Below, piece after piece: positions 27,601-32,288 of a stretch of DNA of 64,000 nt. Under the pieces are notes generated by a model. The model ran no database searches. It had not been told where the DNA came from and worked only from the letters and a program-made list of their open reading frames with translations. Position 1 is the first letter of the stretch, and every line of letters starts with the position of its first letter. This DNA comes from UBA2767 sp965228625. Its GTDB lineage: Bacteria; Pseudomonadota; Alphaproteobacteria; Rhizobiales; Methyloligellaceae. The position numbers and the translations under genes were made by a program. The DNA is taken from NCBI GenBank assembly GCA_965228625.1, contig OZ245829.1, positions 1,178,001 through 1,242,000 of the forward strand. The letters are read 5' to 3'.

Positions 27601-30321
27601 CCATTCCGTGTCCCAGCGCATGGCTTCATTGAGGCCCAGACTACCGAAAAACAGACCGAGGCCGATTCCGATGCCCGGCGCTCCCAAACCAGGGAGAATC
27701 GGGTTGGCGCCTGCCAGATTGGAAGCCTGGTCGAACAGCGCGGCAATGGCGGCCGCCCTGGCGGCCTGATACACATCGAGCGTCTCAACCGGCCCGTACT
27801 CGCGATCCTGCAACAGCGGGCTGAACAGATCGAAGTCACCGGTCCGCATCTCGAACTTGTTGAAGTCGAATGCCGCGCCCCCGACAAGCTGCTTGCCGTC
27901 GACAACGATGATCGCGTCTGGGCGTTCTTCCTCCTCGAAATCGTCGGCAGTAAACAGATGTTGGGTGAATGCTTCCGTCGACTCCTCGAGTTCGAAATGG
28001 AGCTGGAGCAATCCGCCCTTTTCGAGGTCGTCTCCGGGTGCGTCAGGATTCGTCTCCTTGATCCTTTGGATCGTGCTTTCGCCTGACGAAAAAAGGATGG
28101 TCAACGGTTGTTTTTGGGCGGCGTCGGAAACCGTGACGTTTTCGTCGCCCACGCCCAACTCGATCCGTTCGACTTTGATGAGTGTGTCGACAACGGGGGC
28201 GCCCCCGCCATCTGGAGTCACAGAAACCGTAACGCCCTTCAAGAATCCGTGGATGGGCAGATTCGCAACATCGATCGAGATTTGGCTGCCATCAAATTCT
28301 TCGCCATAGATCGCCGTATCTTTGTCGCGTCCACCGACGAACGTGATGCCGTCAGTTATATTGTGAGCGGTATATGTGTCGTTGCCCTTCCCACCCAGAT
28401 AAAGGTCGTTTCCGCCGAACTTTTCGAATTCGTCGTCGCCATCTCCTCCCACAACATAGTCGTTGGCTGTTGAACCGCCAATTTTGTCGACCCCATCGCC
28501 GCCAAATATGACATGTGACTTCGCGCTGTCTTCTGATGCTGCCGTATAGTCCAAGGTGCCATTGTCGTCTCCGGCTTGAACGACAAGCATCTCCCAGTCC
28601 GGTATGGACTTGTCCCCTGAACGTATCTCGTTCAGTGTGGCGCCAAATATCAGTTTCGCGAATTCGGTTCCGATAAGCGTATTGCTCATTCCGGAGATCG
28701 ATTCTGACGTCTTCTCCCACAACGCAGTATTAATCTCGAGAACGCCGTGTGCCTTGTCATCGTCTCCGTGATGAATTTGGTCACCACCAAAAACCACGTT
28801 GACATCGATGATCTTCGATAGATCGATGATTACGCGGTCGGTCTCGGGCTCACCGTTCGCTTTGACTCCGGCAAAGTCCCAATTCCCATCGAGATTATCC
28901 TTCACATCACTCAGTTCGTCCGTGTTAACGACGGCGCTGCGCAAAACCCCGAGTGCTAACTTGGTGATGCCGTTGGTGATGTTCAGCTCGGTGTAGTCCG
29001 AACCAAATCCCTCAGCCGCAGCACCGGACTTTATGGTCTGATTGAAAAAAACGTAAACATTGTTGTAGAGCTTGTCTTCGGAATCGGTGAAGGACTTCCA
29101 AAGGGCGCGGTAAAGAACCGCTGGGTTAGGACCGCCGGAGGCCAATTTGCTGCTTACATCTGGGATGTCCGCACGCCCCTTCTCCACGGCTCCTGCGATC
29201 CCTGACTCCTCCAACAACGCGTCCCTGAGGTTTTTGTTGTCTTTCAACAAGGTCGCAAAATTGAGCGAAGCGCTGTCATGTGTCAGCGCAGCCAAGGCAT
29301 GCAGCGACGGGTGATGCAAAGACACGCTCGCGTTTAGCGATACGTCGCTACCTTCACCAAAATCGTATGATGTGGTTGGATCTTTAAAATGCTCGGCACC
29401 GAGGTCGAGGATCGCTCCCAGAATTCCTGCAGACAGCGCTTCTCCAGCAATACTATTGACGGTCAAATTGGCAGTATTGCTCGAAAAAATGGCTTCCCAT
29501 TCTGCCACATTGTTCAAAAAGGCATTCTTTATCTCTACCGCCTGGCTTTGAAATCCAGATACAAGATACTTGACAGCGTTGGGTATAACGGGATCACCTT
29601 GATCCAACGTGGCGAGCACTGCCGCTTGCTCTTCGATCGTCAAGTTAAAGAAGTCAGTGTTAAAGGCTTCGGCAAACCCGCCGAGGGTGGTGGACGTCTC
29701 CGAAACGAAATGAACGGCGGCCTTTTGTGCCTCAATATTCAGTTGTTTTTTGAACGGCGCCGGCGCGAAGGCGTGTCCCTCCACACCCCTGAGCGCAGTT
29801 ACAAGCCCTGCCAAGCCCCCACCTAAGGATTGGCCTGTAACCACAACATCCTCGGGTCCGACGCCCTCTTGCGCGAGGATTGCATCGACCAACCTGAGAG
29901 CATCGTCTAGTTGGGTTGGGCCGAATTCTCCTGCACCAAGAGCAAAATTCGTGTCGAAATCTCGATTGTCGACAACCGAGGTGCCAGGTGTTTCATCTGT
30001 CCACCCTAATTGACCGGCGGCGATGTCGATTAGTTCACCAGCCAAATCAGTGCCGCGAAACGTGATGATGTATTTCTCACCTTGTTTCACCACACGTGCA
30101 GCAAATCCATTGCCCAAATCACCAGGATCGCTCGTGTCCTTGTTGTAGTAATAACCATCATCGGTCTTTATGAGGCCCGCCACATCAACCCCGGAGAATC
30201 CGGCGTTGCCACTACCAAACAGATCCTGATCCGTGAAAGCCTGATCCGTTCCGTCGCGGTTATAAACTTGCTCGGACAAGGCGGCATAAAGTGCTGTGCC
30301 GGTTGGCTGCGTGACGGTCAT
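9661..30321 (-). CDS. Giant RTX protein with N-terminal lipase-like domain and cadherin-like repeats
   Basis: A 6886-residue secreted protein. Residues 1 to about 470 resemble a class 3 lipase: GQSLGGG places a nucleophile at Ser165, with ITFRGTDL before it. No N-terminal signal peptide is present. Most of the rest consists of RTX modules of about 125-131 residues, each combining nonapeptide Ca-binding repeats (GGxGxDxLx) with a block ending in FxDGTxW; I count about 29 such endings. Around residues 2400-2900 several dystroglycan-type cadherin-like domains occur, and at about 4190-5165 ten near-identical 97-residue repeats. The end (VALAGVSLASLHEDDFRFV) is a typical uncleaved type I secretion signal. 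The exporter and adaptor follow; an HlyC-type acyltransferase lies upstream. Likely role: a cell-surface or released adhesin/lipase folded by calcium. Whether it is toxic is unknown. Confidence 0.9.
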   Translation of the reverse strand: MTVTQPTGTALYAALSEQVYNRDGTDQAFTDQDLFGSGNAGFSGVDVAGLIKTDDGYYYNKDTSDPGDLGNGFAARVVKQGEKYIITFRGTDLAGELIDIAAGQLGWTDETPGTSVVDNRDFDTNFALGAGEFGPTQLDDALRLVDAILAQEGVGPEDVVVTGQSLGGGLAGLVTALRGVEGHAFAPAPFKKQLNIEAQKAAVHFVSETSTTLGGFAEAFNTDFFNLTIEEQAAVLATLDQGDPVIPNAVKYLVSGFQSQAVEIKNAFLNNVAEWEAIFSSNTANLTVNSIAGEALSAGILGAILDLGAEHFKDPTTSYDFGEGSDVSLNASVSLHHPSLHALAALTHDSASLNFATLLKDNKNLRDALLEESGIAGAVEKGRADIPDVSSKLASGGPNPAVLYRALWKSFTDSEDKLYNNVYVFFNQTIKSGAAAEGFGSDYTELNITNGITKLALGVLRSAVVNTDELSDVKDNLDGNWDFAGVKANGEPETDRVIIDLSKIIDVNVVFGGDQIHHGDDDKAHGVLEINTALWEKTSESISGMSNTLIGTEFAKLIFGATLNEIRSGDKSIPDWEMLVVQAGDDNGTLDYTAASEDSAKSHVIFGGDGVDKIGGSTANDYVVGGDGDDEFEKFGGNDLYLGGKGNDTYTAHNITDGITFVGGRDKDTAIYGEEFDGSQISIDVANLPIHGFLKGVTVSVTPDGGGAPVVDTLIKVERIELGVGDENVTVSDAAQKQPLTILFSSGESTIQRIKETNPDAPGDDLEKGGLLQLHFELEESTEAFTQHLFTADDFEEEERPDAIIVVDGKQLVGGAAFDFNKFEMRTGDFDLFSPLLQDREYGPVETLDVYQAARAAAIAALFDQASNLAGANPILPGLGAPGIGIGLGLFFGSLGLNEAMRWDTEWVSAYEQVILGWHGERYILSSGPSDEPRRLTIILDADDTQARQEIVIDNWMQGDFGIRIEEFEHGQGLETGTNKNGVFDQTDLTDAEIQAQLAALGFSAPPPPDPGGAAATLQTEPGLIRQGNDANNELGGGDGNDLLRGAEGDDELIGQEGYDTYVFAAGDGHDIIYDASEEGGRIQFLEGVDLAAVTQVEVDDGNGGTNLLITYGNGDTITIVGWSSLSQATKDAWVLEVLDGPVISAADPALTPDTSVRPSELIGTSGDDVIEGGDQSEILDGLGGNDVLRGNGGDDQVLGGDDDDTVSGGDGNDRIVAGDGDDIIRGGRGDDEIDGGWGNDVYFFDLGDGADTISNQDGGTLFLSPSDTDRIVFGEGISVSDIRFERSLDDTRSITLKIGEGDDEVHLINQYGASGFLPIGFDGIDEFEFQDGTLWSREDVLELYLATSSTDGDDTIVGFDHLDDVIAGGAGNDTLSGGAGSDTYLWNRGDGDDLIVDIADASLYDDNVDALILGAGITAADVAVSRPAGSFDLVLTIAGTDGGQITVFDLFRESSEPFTDGVEFVRFSDGTAWDKQTLYNLSMQNVASDGDDTISGSPGADVIDGGLGNDFIRGASGDDTLIGGQGDDYLRGDWGNDTYIFGTSFGKDTIYDGGSSFDSAVSDRVVFTDYSLSDFTFRLSGSDDGDLIMDRVGSDDSLLVNLFTHVVGRIETYEFADGVEVSWEQIRDLAEISVFAPNPTNGTENADTLDGTDLGDRLLGQGGNDQLNMGAGNDIGYGGDGADTINAGAGRDALIGDDGNDILNAGEGDDIAFGGAGEDTISGDAGDDFIDGGLQNDTLDGGAGNDELRGSAGDDDLTGGAGDDELYGGLGNDDLTGGTGNDVLLGGAGNDIYRFERGDGQDTIRSHIGREDGDIKTLVLGAGLTQENIRFEVFGGYLGNPSLRIFFANGTTDSITVERFTKGGVLDRIVFSDGSELNASQILEQATRSTGGDDSPAPNAEVAVSGSAFVTYGGRGNDVLNSGGTRDIFVFGRGDGNDVINVDSNEWSALHLRDYTPAEVVLTRTGTGQNDLTIAFVGSDDSVTIANHFGGNGINQDNSLGEIVFQNGTVWNAETISNNSLQGASTSGDDDLVGGSINSPDERFEGGLGDDSLSGGSGSDTYVYALGDGSDTVIDAGTDGGDTDRIELGSGLNPDNVTVLRSQSNPNDIVLSMPDGGQILLVNQLGGDASGVEQVLFLNGTIWTRTELASLAANGDATGGNDVIQGSDQAETLDGGTGDDTLIGGDGGDTYRYSLGDGSDQIVEAATSGEDRLQFDGSVLPDDVTLSRDPADPDTLLIDLGNGDVITVQDHFVDGTGLELIVFDDGTKWNRDAIQAKAILGSSTAGNDVLVGTSSDDVIAGAEGNDTLDGGEGSDLYLFRIGDGQDVIQDSGSVEGTDRLAFGEGIDESMVDISRAGDDLVVSLRDTADSITVSNYFLPGQASVGAVEFLDGTIWDAAEIVARANNAAPTVDGGIAAQSVAQDAAFSFAIPADAFNDSDAGDTLTYTASLADGSVLPDWLTFDGMSFSGTPANSDVGSISIRITAIDGAGDRQSTDFVLDVTNVNDAPVAADVLPNQAVAIGGSFSYTVPEDTFSDPDAQIPGGTQPDLTYSAELEDGSALPSWLSFDSATRSFTGTPPAGSDGALSVRVIASDGQATGSVLLGIAVGGGNAAPTVLTPIAAQQANEEATFVFAIPNDAFADATPGDHLTYSAELQGGGALPGWLSFDARTGTFKGVPTNDDVGTLSIAVTATDVYNETATSVFVLNIADVNDAPTGPGSLESFVAQEEALFEYVIPSDAFQDIDQGDTLTLTAEQADGRPLPDWLTFENGVFSGTPDDQDISVHNIVVTATDSAGASVSADFFLFVEPINDAPEAAAPLPSITVDRFEDFTYDLPFDAFQDVDDLGLSFSASSADGSDLPHWLEFDPLTGRFSGDPGSLSVGTHEGSRTYQIKVTATDAAGATAESILEIVVQAPYPGETLDGTSGNDVIDGTAGPDTITGGAGDDELTGNEGRDTFIFGPGFGQDVIDRSSNDSGNRIVFEAGIAPQDVQLSRAGSTIVFRDADYYAPDLLISIAGSSDQITVKWQFDGLVDDLPVVSEIEFSDGTIWTAEFITSQLLVTTTGDDILAGDGYDNVINGDAGSDELFGLDGNDILNGGAGDDILYGGEDDDTYIFEIGTGSDLIVDEAFAVQYSFDTLQFGAGITPEDLIFTRDFDDPRVPGEQSFENENNLRIEYAPTGDNVVILYQYEFKDDRTGGIERFEFADGTVFTLEEFDRLVSPDGLLSGTDGDDELQGTSLSETLVGGLGDDTLDGGLGDDTYQWSLGDGNDSIEEHDIISFDILEFGTGIRPEDVVISRPINPSGGQVFDLYFDILPTGERITVESGVVADVSETGEFEKPIDEVRFEDGTVWSFSYIASTFLQGTSGDDVLLGYDPLIDLLDGGAGNDELRGLGGSDTYVFGLGYGTDTVFDAQGSFYIFFPVDARDFVRFNEGILPSDIEISRSVELIEGELQTFTDLTISGTQDTLRLTGDVDYILEVFFRETETTWTLDDLKEIYFSQNNTEGDDTLLGFGDGRTIVAGAGNDTLVAQYEEFQGREWDVLIGGDGNDTYEVGSGARFVNIEDQGQTGDFDVLIFNQDFQSSFDVPDDVSFRRAENGQDLHIWDTYAYGAPSVVLRNFFRGPEFTVEEIRFDDGTILTIADILARTTASPVESNIVTGTASAETVTGVSFTAETIDGGAGDDTLIGGDGESDVYLWGTGDGNDTIVEGIGSGSFNGLDVVKFEDVNSSDVTLLRSGLDLQIRIDSTSEILTVQDHFNAASNSKYAGIEEIAFANGEIWRKDFIDSQALIEGTDGNDTLSGTNDDDRFLGRAGDDVINSNVGNDTFVYRSGDGSDTINETGNSSGTDTLEFADINAPGVQLSRLGDDLIVLIEATGDTITFNDQFSGSSRGIEQIVFADGTVWDRSRIDNEAWIRGTSGDDTLDGSSDDEILSGQGGNDLLSGGSGNDTYIFNLGDGQDTISESTGGFNTDNDTVQFGENIAPGDVTLTRENAGMDLVIAINGTTDKITVSDQFATDISGIEKIAFVDGTVWSRDELVSLSNPATGGDDTLVGDETDNIMSGGAGHDTINGLGGEDSITGGLGDDVLAGGDGSDSYFYSRGDGNDTINDGGSDGEIIDRLYFAADILPSDVSVERSADGQDFILTIIDTGETITLEDRLIAATGGVDEVVFDDGTHWDFIALENLAALNNTAPLAVADSGFSTDEDTLVTILASALLANDTDADNDTLTILSVQDAVNGSVLLNAQGDVEFTPAADYNGPASFTYTVSDGNGGTSTATVDLTVNAVNDDPVANADSGFSTDEDTLVTILASALLANDTDADNDTLTILSVQDAVNGSVVLNAQGDVEFTPAADYNGPASFTYTVSDGNGGTSTATVDLTVNAVNDDPVANADSGFSTNEDTLVTILASALLANDTDADNDTLTILSVQDAVNGTVVLNAQGDVEFTPAADYNGPASFTYTVSDGNGGTSTATVDLTVNAVNDDPVAVADSGFTTDEDTLVTILASALLANDTDADNDTLTILSVQDAVNGSVVLNAQGDVEFTPAADYNGPASFTYTVSDGNGGTSTATVDLTVNAVNDDPVAVADSGFTTDEDTLVTILASALLANDTDADNDMLTILSVQDAVNGSVVLNAQGDVEFTPAADYNGPASFTYTVSDGNGGTSTATVDLTVNAVNDDPVANADSGFTTDEDTLVTILASALLANDADADNDTLTILSVQDAVNGTVVLNAQGDVEFTPAADYDGPASFTYTVSDGNGGTSTATVNLTVNAVVPGNTAPVAVGDSGFSTDEDTLVTILASALLANDTDADNDTLTILSVQDAVNGSVLLNAQGDVEFTPAADYNGPASFTYTVSDGNGGTSTATVDLTVNAVNDDPVAVADSGFTTDEDTLVTILASALLANDTDADNDTLTILSVQDAVNGTVVLNAQGDVEFTPAADYNGAASFTYTVSDGNGGTSTATVDLTVNAVNDDPVANADSGFSTDEDALVTILASALLANDTDADNDTLTILSVQDAVNGTVVLNAQGDVEFTPAADYNGAASFTYTVSDGNGGTSTATVDLTVNAVNDDPVANADSGFSTNEDTLVTILASALLANDTDADNDTLTILSVQDAVNGTAVLNAQGDVEFTPAADYNGPASFTYTVSDGNGGTSTATVDLTVNAVNPNLILGTSGDDTLTGTGENETLQGLGGNDTLEGGLGSDTYIYNLGDGDDVIFDNGISSNTDRLTLGNGLNAVDVVLTRSTTDDDDVTLTFTGVAGSIVLDEQFRNTSGAYGIEEIVFGDGTVWSARDLEDAYLNQVSTDGDDVILGFGGDETLEGGLGNDTLEGGVGSDTYVYNPGDGDDVILDNGIAANTDRLILGTGLNAADVVLTRSTTDDDDVTLTFTGVAGSIVLDEQFRNTSGAYGIEEIVFGDGTVWSARDLEDAYLNQVSTDGDDDILGFGGDETLAGGLGNDTLEGGVGSDTYIYNLGDGDDVILDNGLSANTDRLILGTGLNAADVVLTRSTTDDDDVTLTFTGIAGSIVLDEQFRNTSGAYGIEEIVFGDGTVWSARDLEDAYLNQASTDGDDDIIGFDRDDTIEGGLGNDTLEGGNGGDTYVYTAGDGDDVILDNSFDALADTLRLHNIAVADVTLTSSGVDPDDVILSFAGGGSVILDEQFSAIGSSNDRIENVEFDDGTIWTWTDIEDMLLGTNVITGTSASETLNGTASADVLQGLAGDDTLNGNDGSDVYLYASGDGNDLINDDAFANTTDTLEFTDLNVGDLTFSRKLSNSNDLLITIDATGETIDVDDQFRSGDYGLEQIEFADGTVWDEATIEMNAWFRGTAAGETITASAGDDVIIGNGGDDTLRGTAGSDTYRYASGDGNDIVDEASQVGTDRLLLTDLNIADLTFTRVVSNTNDLEILVNATGETIDVDDQFRSGDYGLEQIEFADGTIWDEAMIEMNAWYRGTAAGETITGTSGDNVIIGNGGDDTLRGAAGNDVYIYASGDGTDFLDDQSDDTSTDRLVFSDLNIADLTFARNISNTNDLLITVNATGAVITSDDQFYGGNWGLEEIEFADGTIWNRATILDNAWFRGTAAGETITGTSGDNVIIGNGGDDTLRGAAGNDVYFYASGDGTDFLDDQSDDTSTDRLVFSDLNIADLTFARNFNNSNDLLITDNATGAVITSDDQFYGGNWGLEEIEFADGTIWNRATILANSWFRGTDGDDSMNIAGGDDTFVGGLGNDNIRSTTGSDTFIYATGDGNDRIDEENGSTTYVDTLKLTDLNQADIELSTVGNDLFLTDLTTGQLIEIDEQFYSTSANYGIEVIEFADGTTWDRATIKANAWIRGTDANDSIDVAGGDDTFFGGLGDDNIRSTTGSDTFIYASGDGNDRIDEENASTTYVDTLKLTDLNQADIELSKLGNDLFLTDLTTGHLIEIDEQYYSTSSNYGIEVIEFADGTSRDRATINALGEATTLILGTSADETLNGSAGDEIIYGYEGADTLGAGAGDDVLIGGLGADTLEGGEGADTYIYNAGDGADLINDWGDPADNDALHLGAGLLSTNVAVERGSASIWDMVLDFGAGDQITAQGHFGSNMQFIEQVKFADGTVWSEEDLRLTYLSQHSTSGDDTIDGFFVDDVIDAGAGNDAVYAYDGDDTITGGTGNDYLEGLQGADTYIFNVGDGSDLIQEWSDPTAAPDAIEFGSGITTGMISIDRASDGFFDLVLTIGVGGDEIRVVNQFQDDWETIEQFRFNDATVWTADDVKANYLADQTTSGDDTINGFFGNDVIEGGAGADSLYGSDGDDRLIGGAGDDYMEGESGDDTIVLASGEGFDWVGGFEAGAGSDDVIEIDGITGFTQFSHVIAAATEINGDTHIDFDASNGVALAGVSLASLHEDDFRFV
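10960..12480 (-). repeat. Duplicated RTX modules with 381-bp period
   Basis: Within the giant RTX gene, near-identical text recurs at 381-base spacing, for example 11121 against 11502 and 11741 against 12122. 381 bases is 127 codons, exactly one module, so frame is preserved. The two pairs differ from each other but each pair is very similar internally, which points to recent in-frame module duplication. Confidence 0.75.
13570..14750 (-). repeat. Three tandem RTX modules with 393-bp period
   Basis: Three copies of one 131-residue module lie head to tail in the giant RTX gene; corresponding positions fall at about 13721, 14114 and 14507, exactly 393 bases apart. The protein text (LTRSTTDDDDVTLTFTG, RNTSGAYGIEEIVFGDG) is unchanged or nearly so in all three. 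Confidence 0.85.
14830..17750 (-). repeat. Ten tandem cadherin-like repeats, 291-bp period
   Basis: Ten copies of a 97-residue domain (starts NDDPVANADSGF, contains TDADNDTLTILSVQDAVNG and ends TATVDLTVNAV) sit in tandem. The spacing is 291 bases, apart from one interval of 300 bases near 15803-16103 where three residues (VPG) are inserted. Differences between copies are few: S/T at one position, NGS/NGT, N/A/V swaps and single changes such as DNDM or NDAD. The DNA is nearly as conserved as the protein, so the array is recent or homogenised. The family resembles Cadherin_5/VCBS-like domains of bacterial adhesins. Confidence 0.92.
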
Positions 30322-30701
30322 TCGACCCCTCCGTGTGGCAGAATTGGGAAGTGCTTAAAGAGGTATAGATGAGTGTCTCGTTCGAGAACGAATCGGGCTG
30401 GCCGTGAGCGGCTGAATGCAAAGCCTTCTTTCGCGACCTTGACGCCGTTGATGTAGGCATTGGTAAGATTTCTGCGGCTGGACTGTAGATAGTGGTGGTA
30501 CGCCTCGGTCGCATTCACCGCCGGGCCGTTGTAATAGGTAAAAAAGAGTCGATCGCAGGGGTGCCTTGAGGTAGCTCGGATGGAAAACGTGCTTTTCTCG
30601 TCACCTTTGAGCGAGCGACGAGCGAGAGCCAAAAGCCGATAGGAAAAAGCCTTTTTCTTCGACGACTTTTCTTGTCCCTTTTGCCCCGCAGCTTTCGGCA
30701 T
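30318..30701 (-). CDS. Small basic protein of unknown function, coupled to the RTX gene
   Basis: About 127 residues from ATG 30701 (a GTG six codons upstream at 30719 is possible; neither has a strong ribosome-binding site). Its TGA overlaps the ATG of the giant RTX gene (ATGA at 30318-30321), which argues for a real translated gene that couples into it. The N-terminus is Lys-rich (QKGQEKSSKKK); the rest has many Arg, Tyr and Phe residues, one Cys, and neither a signal peptide nor a membrane segment. I do not recognise the family. Possible roles are a secretion chaperone or immunity/activation factor for the RTX protein; this is inference from position only. Confidence 0.5.
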   Translation of the reverse strand: MPKAAGQKGQEKSSKKKAFSYRLLALARRSLKGDEKSTFSIRATSRHPCDRLFFTYYNGPAVNATEAYHHYLQSSRRNLTNAYINGVKVAKEGFAFSRSRPARFVLERDTHLYLFKHFPILPHGGVE

Positions 30702-31004
30702 TGCTGCACTAGACCCCACGCCAGCGACTCACAGATGTTCAATCTGTAAAATCAAATCTCCACTCTGTAAATGCAACCGTAGGTTTGTTTGTAGACTTTT
30801 TCGTGACAGGACGTATATGGAATATTCTATTCTCAACCTATGCGAGAATAAAAGGCCAAGACAACCTAAAATCCGCTACTTAGTCTACGGACATATGCCC
30901 GCTCTATTTTTTTCAAGCAAAACAGGTGAAATTGCTATTTAATTAATTATAACAACGATATATTTTTATAATATGACGTAAATTATTAAATTCGCCCCGC
31001 GTGT
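30702..31004. other. AT-rich intergenic region upstream of the RTX operon
   Basis: No convincing gene. The stretch is much richer in A and T than its surroundings, above all 30880-30990. It contains two short inverted repeats: ACAGAT-N5-ATCTGT (30731-30747) and TATTCTC-N9-GAGAATA (30828-30850). A promoter for the RTX operon probably lies here, but I cannot assign -35/-10 boxes with confidence. Confidence 0.55.
30731..30747. promoter_or_regulatory. 17-bp inverted repeat, possible operator of the RTX operon
   Basis: Perfect six-base arms ACAGAT and ATCTGT separated by GTTCA, about 30 bases upstream of the small coupled gene. A further TCTGTAAA direct repeat follows on the plus strand at 30743 and again near 30764. 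Symmetry and position suggest a dimeric regulator; none is encoded next to it. Confidence 0.4.
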
Positions 31005-31622
31005 TTATGACGCAGCTTCATCTATTTTTGCTCCGGATTTACGCAGGAATTCGATATCCACTGTTGCGCCGACTATTGGATGAGCTTGTATTTTACCCTT
31101 GCCGAGACCCGCTTTCCCCAGTTCGGAGAACAGTTTCGTCGCCAGCAGTTTTGTCGGGGCTATGACGTCGAGAAGCCAGACGATCTCCCCGCTGGTCCAA
31201 TCCTCCGGCTTGAGACGAACCGGAAAGACCTTTTGCTCGATCTGTTGTTTGATCTTGGTGTCGACCTCGGGTGAGACGCGGGCCCAGATGGCCGCCCCTA
31301 CCGTGCCCGACTGTTCTTCCCCCTGCATCTTTGCAGAGCCGGTTGCCACAGCGATCTGATTGCGCATCAGCGGTTGAAGCACGAGCCACTCGAGCTCGTG
31401 GATCGACATGTGCCAATAGCGCTGCGCCGTCATCATCAACATGACGACCTCGCCGAAACGCGCGGCCGCCGCCTTGCGATCGAACTCCGTCGGAACATTG
31501 GAGGAGGTCTTGTCTTGTCTGCTTGCCGCAGCGCGTTTCTTTGGTGTCCGGGGCGACTTCGCAGGAGACGCCTTGCTGGTTGCGCGTTTTTTCTTCGCCG
31601 GTGTCTTCGGTGCCCGCCCCAC
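31005..31622 (-). CDS. RTX toxin-activating lysine acyltransferase (HlyC family)
   Basis: A 205-residue enzyme of the HlyC/RtxC type, which transfers a fatty acyl group from acyl-ACP to internal lysines of an RTX protein in the cytoplasm before export. Visible family text: RYWHMSIHELEWLVLQP with the catalytic His at about residue 71, and PEDWTSGEIVWLLDVIAP with the conserved Asp at about residue 152. The first 45 residues are an added Lys/Ala/Pro-rich tail not seen in HlyC, perhaps disordered. The start is a GTG with GGGGGA five bases before it. The usual APFG after the Asp reads APTK here, a deviation. Its target is presumably the giant RTX protein downstream. Confidence 0.82.
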   Translation of the reverse strand: MGRAPKTPAKKKRATSKASPAKSPRTPKKRAAASRQDKTSSNVPTEFDRKAAAARFGEVVMLMMTAQRYWHMSIHELEWLVLQPLMRNQIAVATGSAKMQGEEQSGTVGAAIWARVSPEVDTKIKQQIEQKVFPVRLKPEDWTSGEIVWLLDVIAPTKLLATKLFSELGKAGLGKGKIQAHPIVGATVDIEFLRKSGAKIDEAAS

Positions 31623-31898
31623 TTATTCCCCCGTTTGTGCCGAACGCCAATTGTTACGGACGTTACTAAGATATGCGCGCATTCCCAAGCGCAATGACTG
31701 TCTAGCGGCGTAACATGTCCGAATTTTGGAGTAAAACCATTCAAAAGTTGAAAATCAGAAATCAATACAACTTGAAATTGTGCGAACTCGATCAGATTTC
31801 TGTCGGTAACACAATAGCGTCGATCTCACGACAGCGGAGCCATTCGTGTTGCTCAAACGCTCCAGGCGCACGACGTTCGCGCGACGAATTTGCAAAAA
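31623..31898. other. Intergenic, nothing recognisable
   Basis: Contains a 70-codon plus-strand frame at 31715 without a ribosome-binding site or family resemblance. I see no repeats or hairpins of note. Confidence 0.5.
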
Positions 31899-32288
31899 CT
31901 ACGCAAAAAACGAATTCATGGAATTGAATTTTATGAAATTAGTATCGTAATGTGCGTGATATTCCACAGCTAATGATCCGCTTACCCTATAGTTTATGTA
32001 ATAATATTTGGACACATAATACGCGGGTATTAGTAGAATGTATGAAAGCCAAACGCCGCAAATAATCCAATATCTTGATTTCCACATAAGTATAGCCGTT
32101 GCAATGACTTGCGATACCAAAACGAAAATCAATATTCCTCGGACAGCAACTGGAAGAGCGAGCGCAACGGCGGTACCTGCTCCACTCGGAAATCCACTAG
32201 GCAGCGCGACAAATAGGACGATGGCGGGAATCGCAAAAATTACGGCACCGATGAGGAGGCCCTTAAAAACCTGAGTAAGTTCAGTCAT
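31899..32288 (-). CDS. Small integral membrane protein, unknown function
   Basis: About 129 residues from ATG 32288, preceded by a weak AAGAAG ribosome-binding site; a longer frame to 32354 lacks one. Three or four hydrophobic segments are visible (about residues 10-30, 42-66 and 72-90), and the C-terminus is polar with several Tyr and Asn. The local sequence is AT-rich compared with nearly all other genes in the window, so it may have been acquired along with the flanking non-coding DNA. I do not recognise a family. Confidence 0.5.
   Translation of the reverse strand: MTELTQVFKGLLIGAVIFAIPAIVLFVALPSGFPSGAGTAVALALPVAVRGILIFVLVSQVIATAILMWKSRYWIICGVWLSYILLIPAYYVSKYYYINYRVSGSLAVEYHAHYDTNFIKFNSMNSFFA

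Noticed and set aside
30515..30742. 75-codon minus-strand frame upstream of the RTX gene
   Set aside because: Overlaps the better-supported frame that ends in an ATGA junction with the RTX start; no family resemblance.
31715..31927. 70-codon plus-strand frame
   Set aside because: No ribosome-binding site and no recognisable product in an AT-rich non-coding stretch.
32038..32274. 78-codon plus-strand frame
   Set aside because: Antisense to a membrane protein with clear hydrophobic segments; composition does not look coding.
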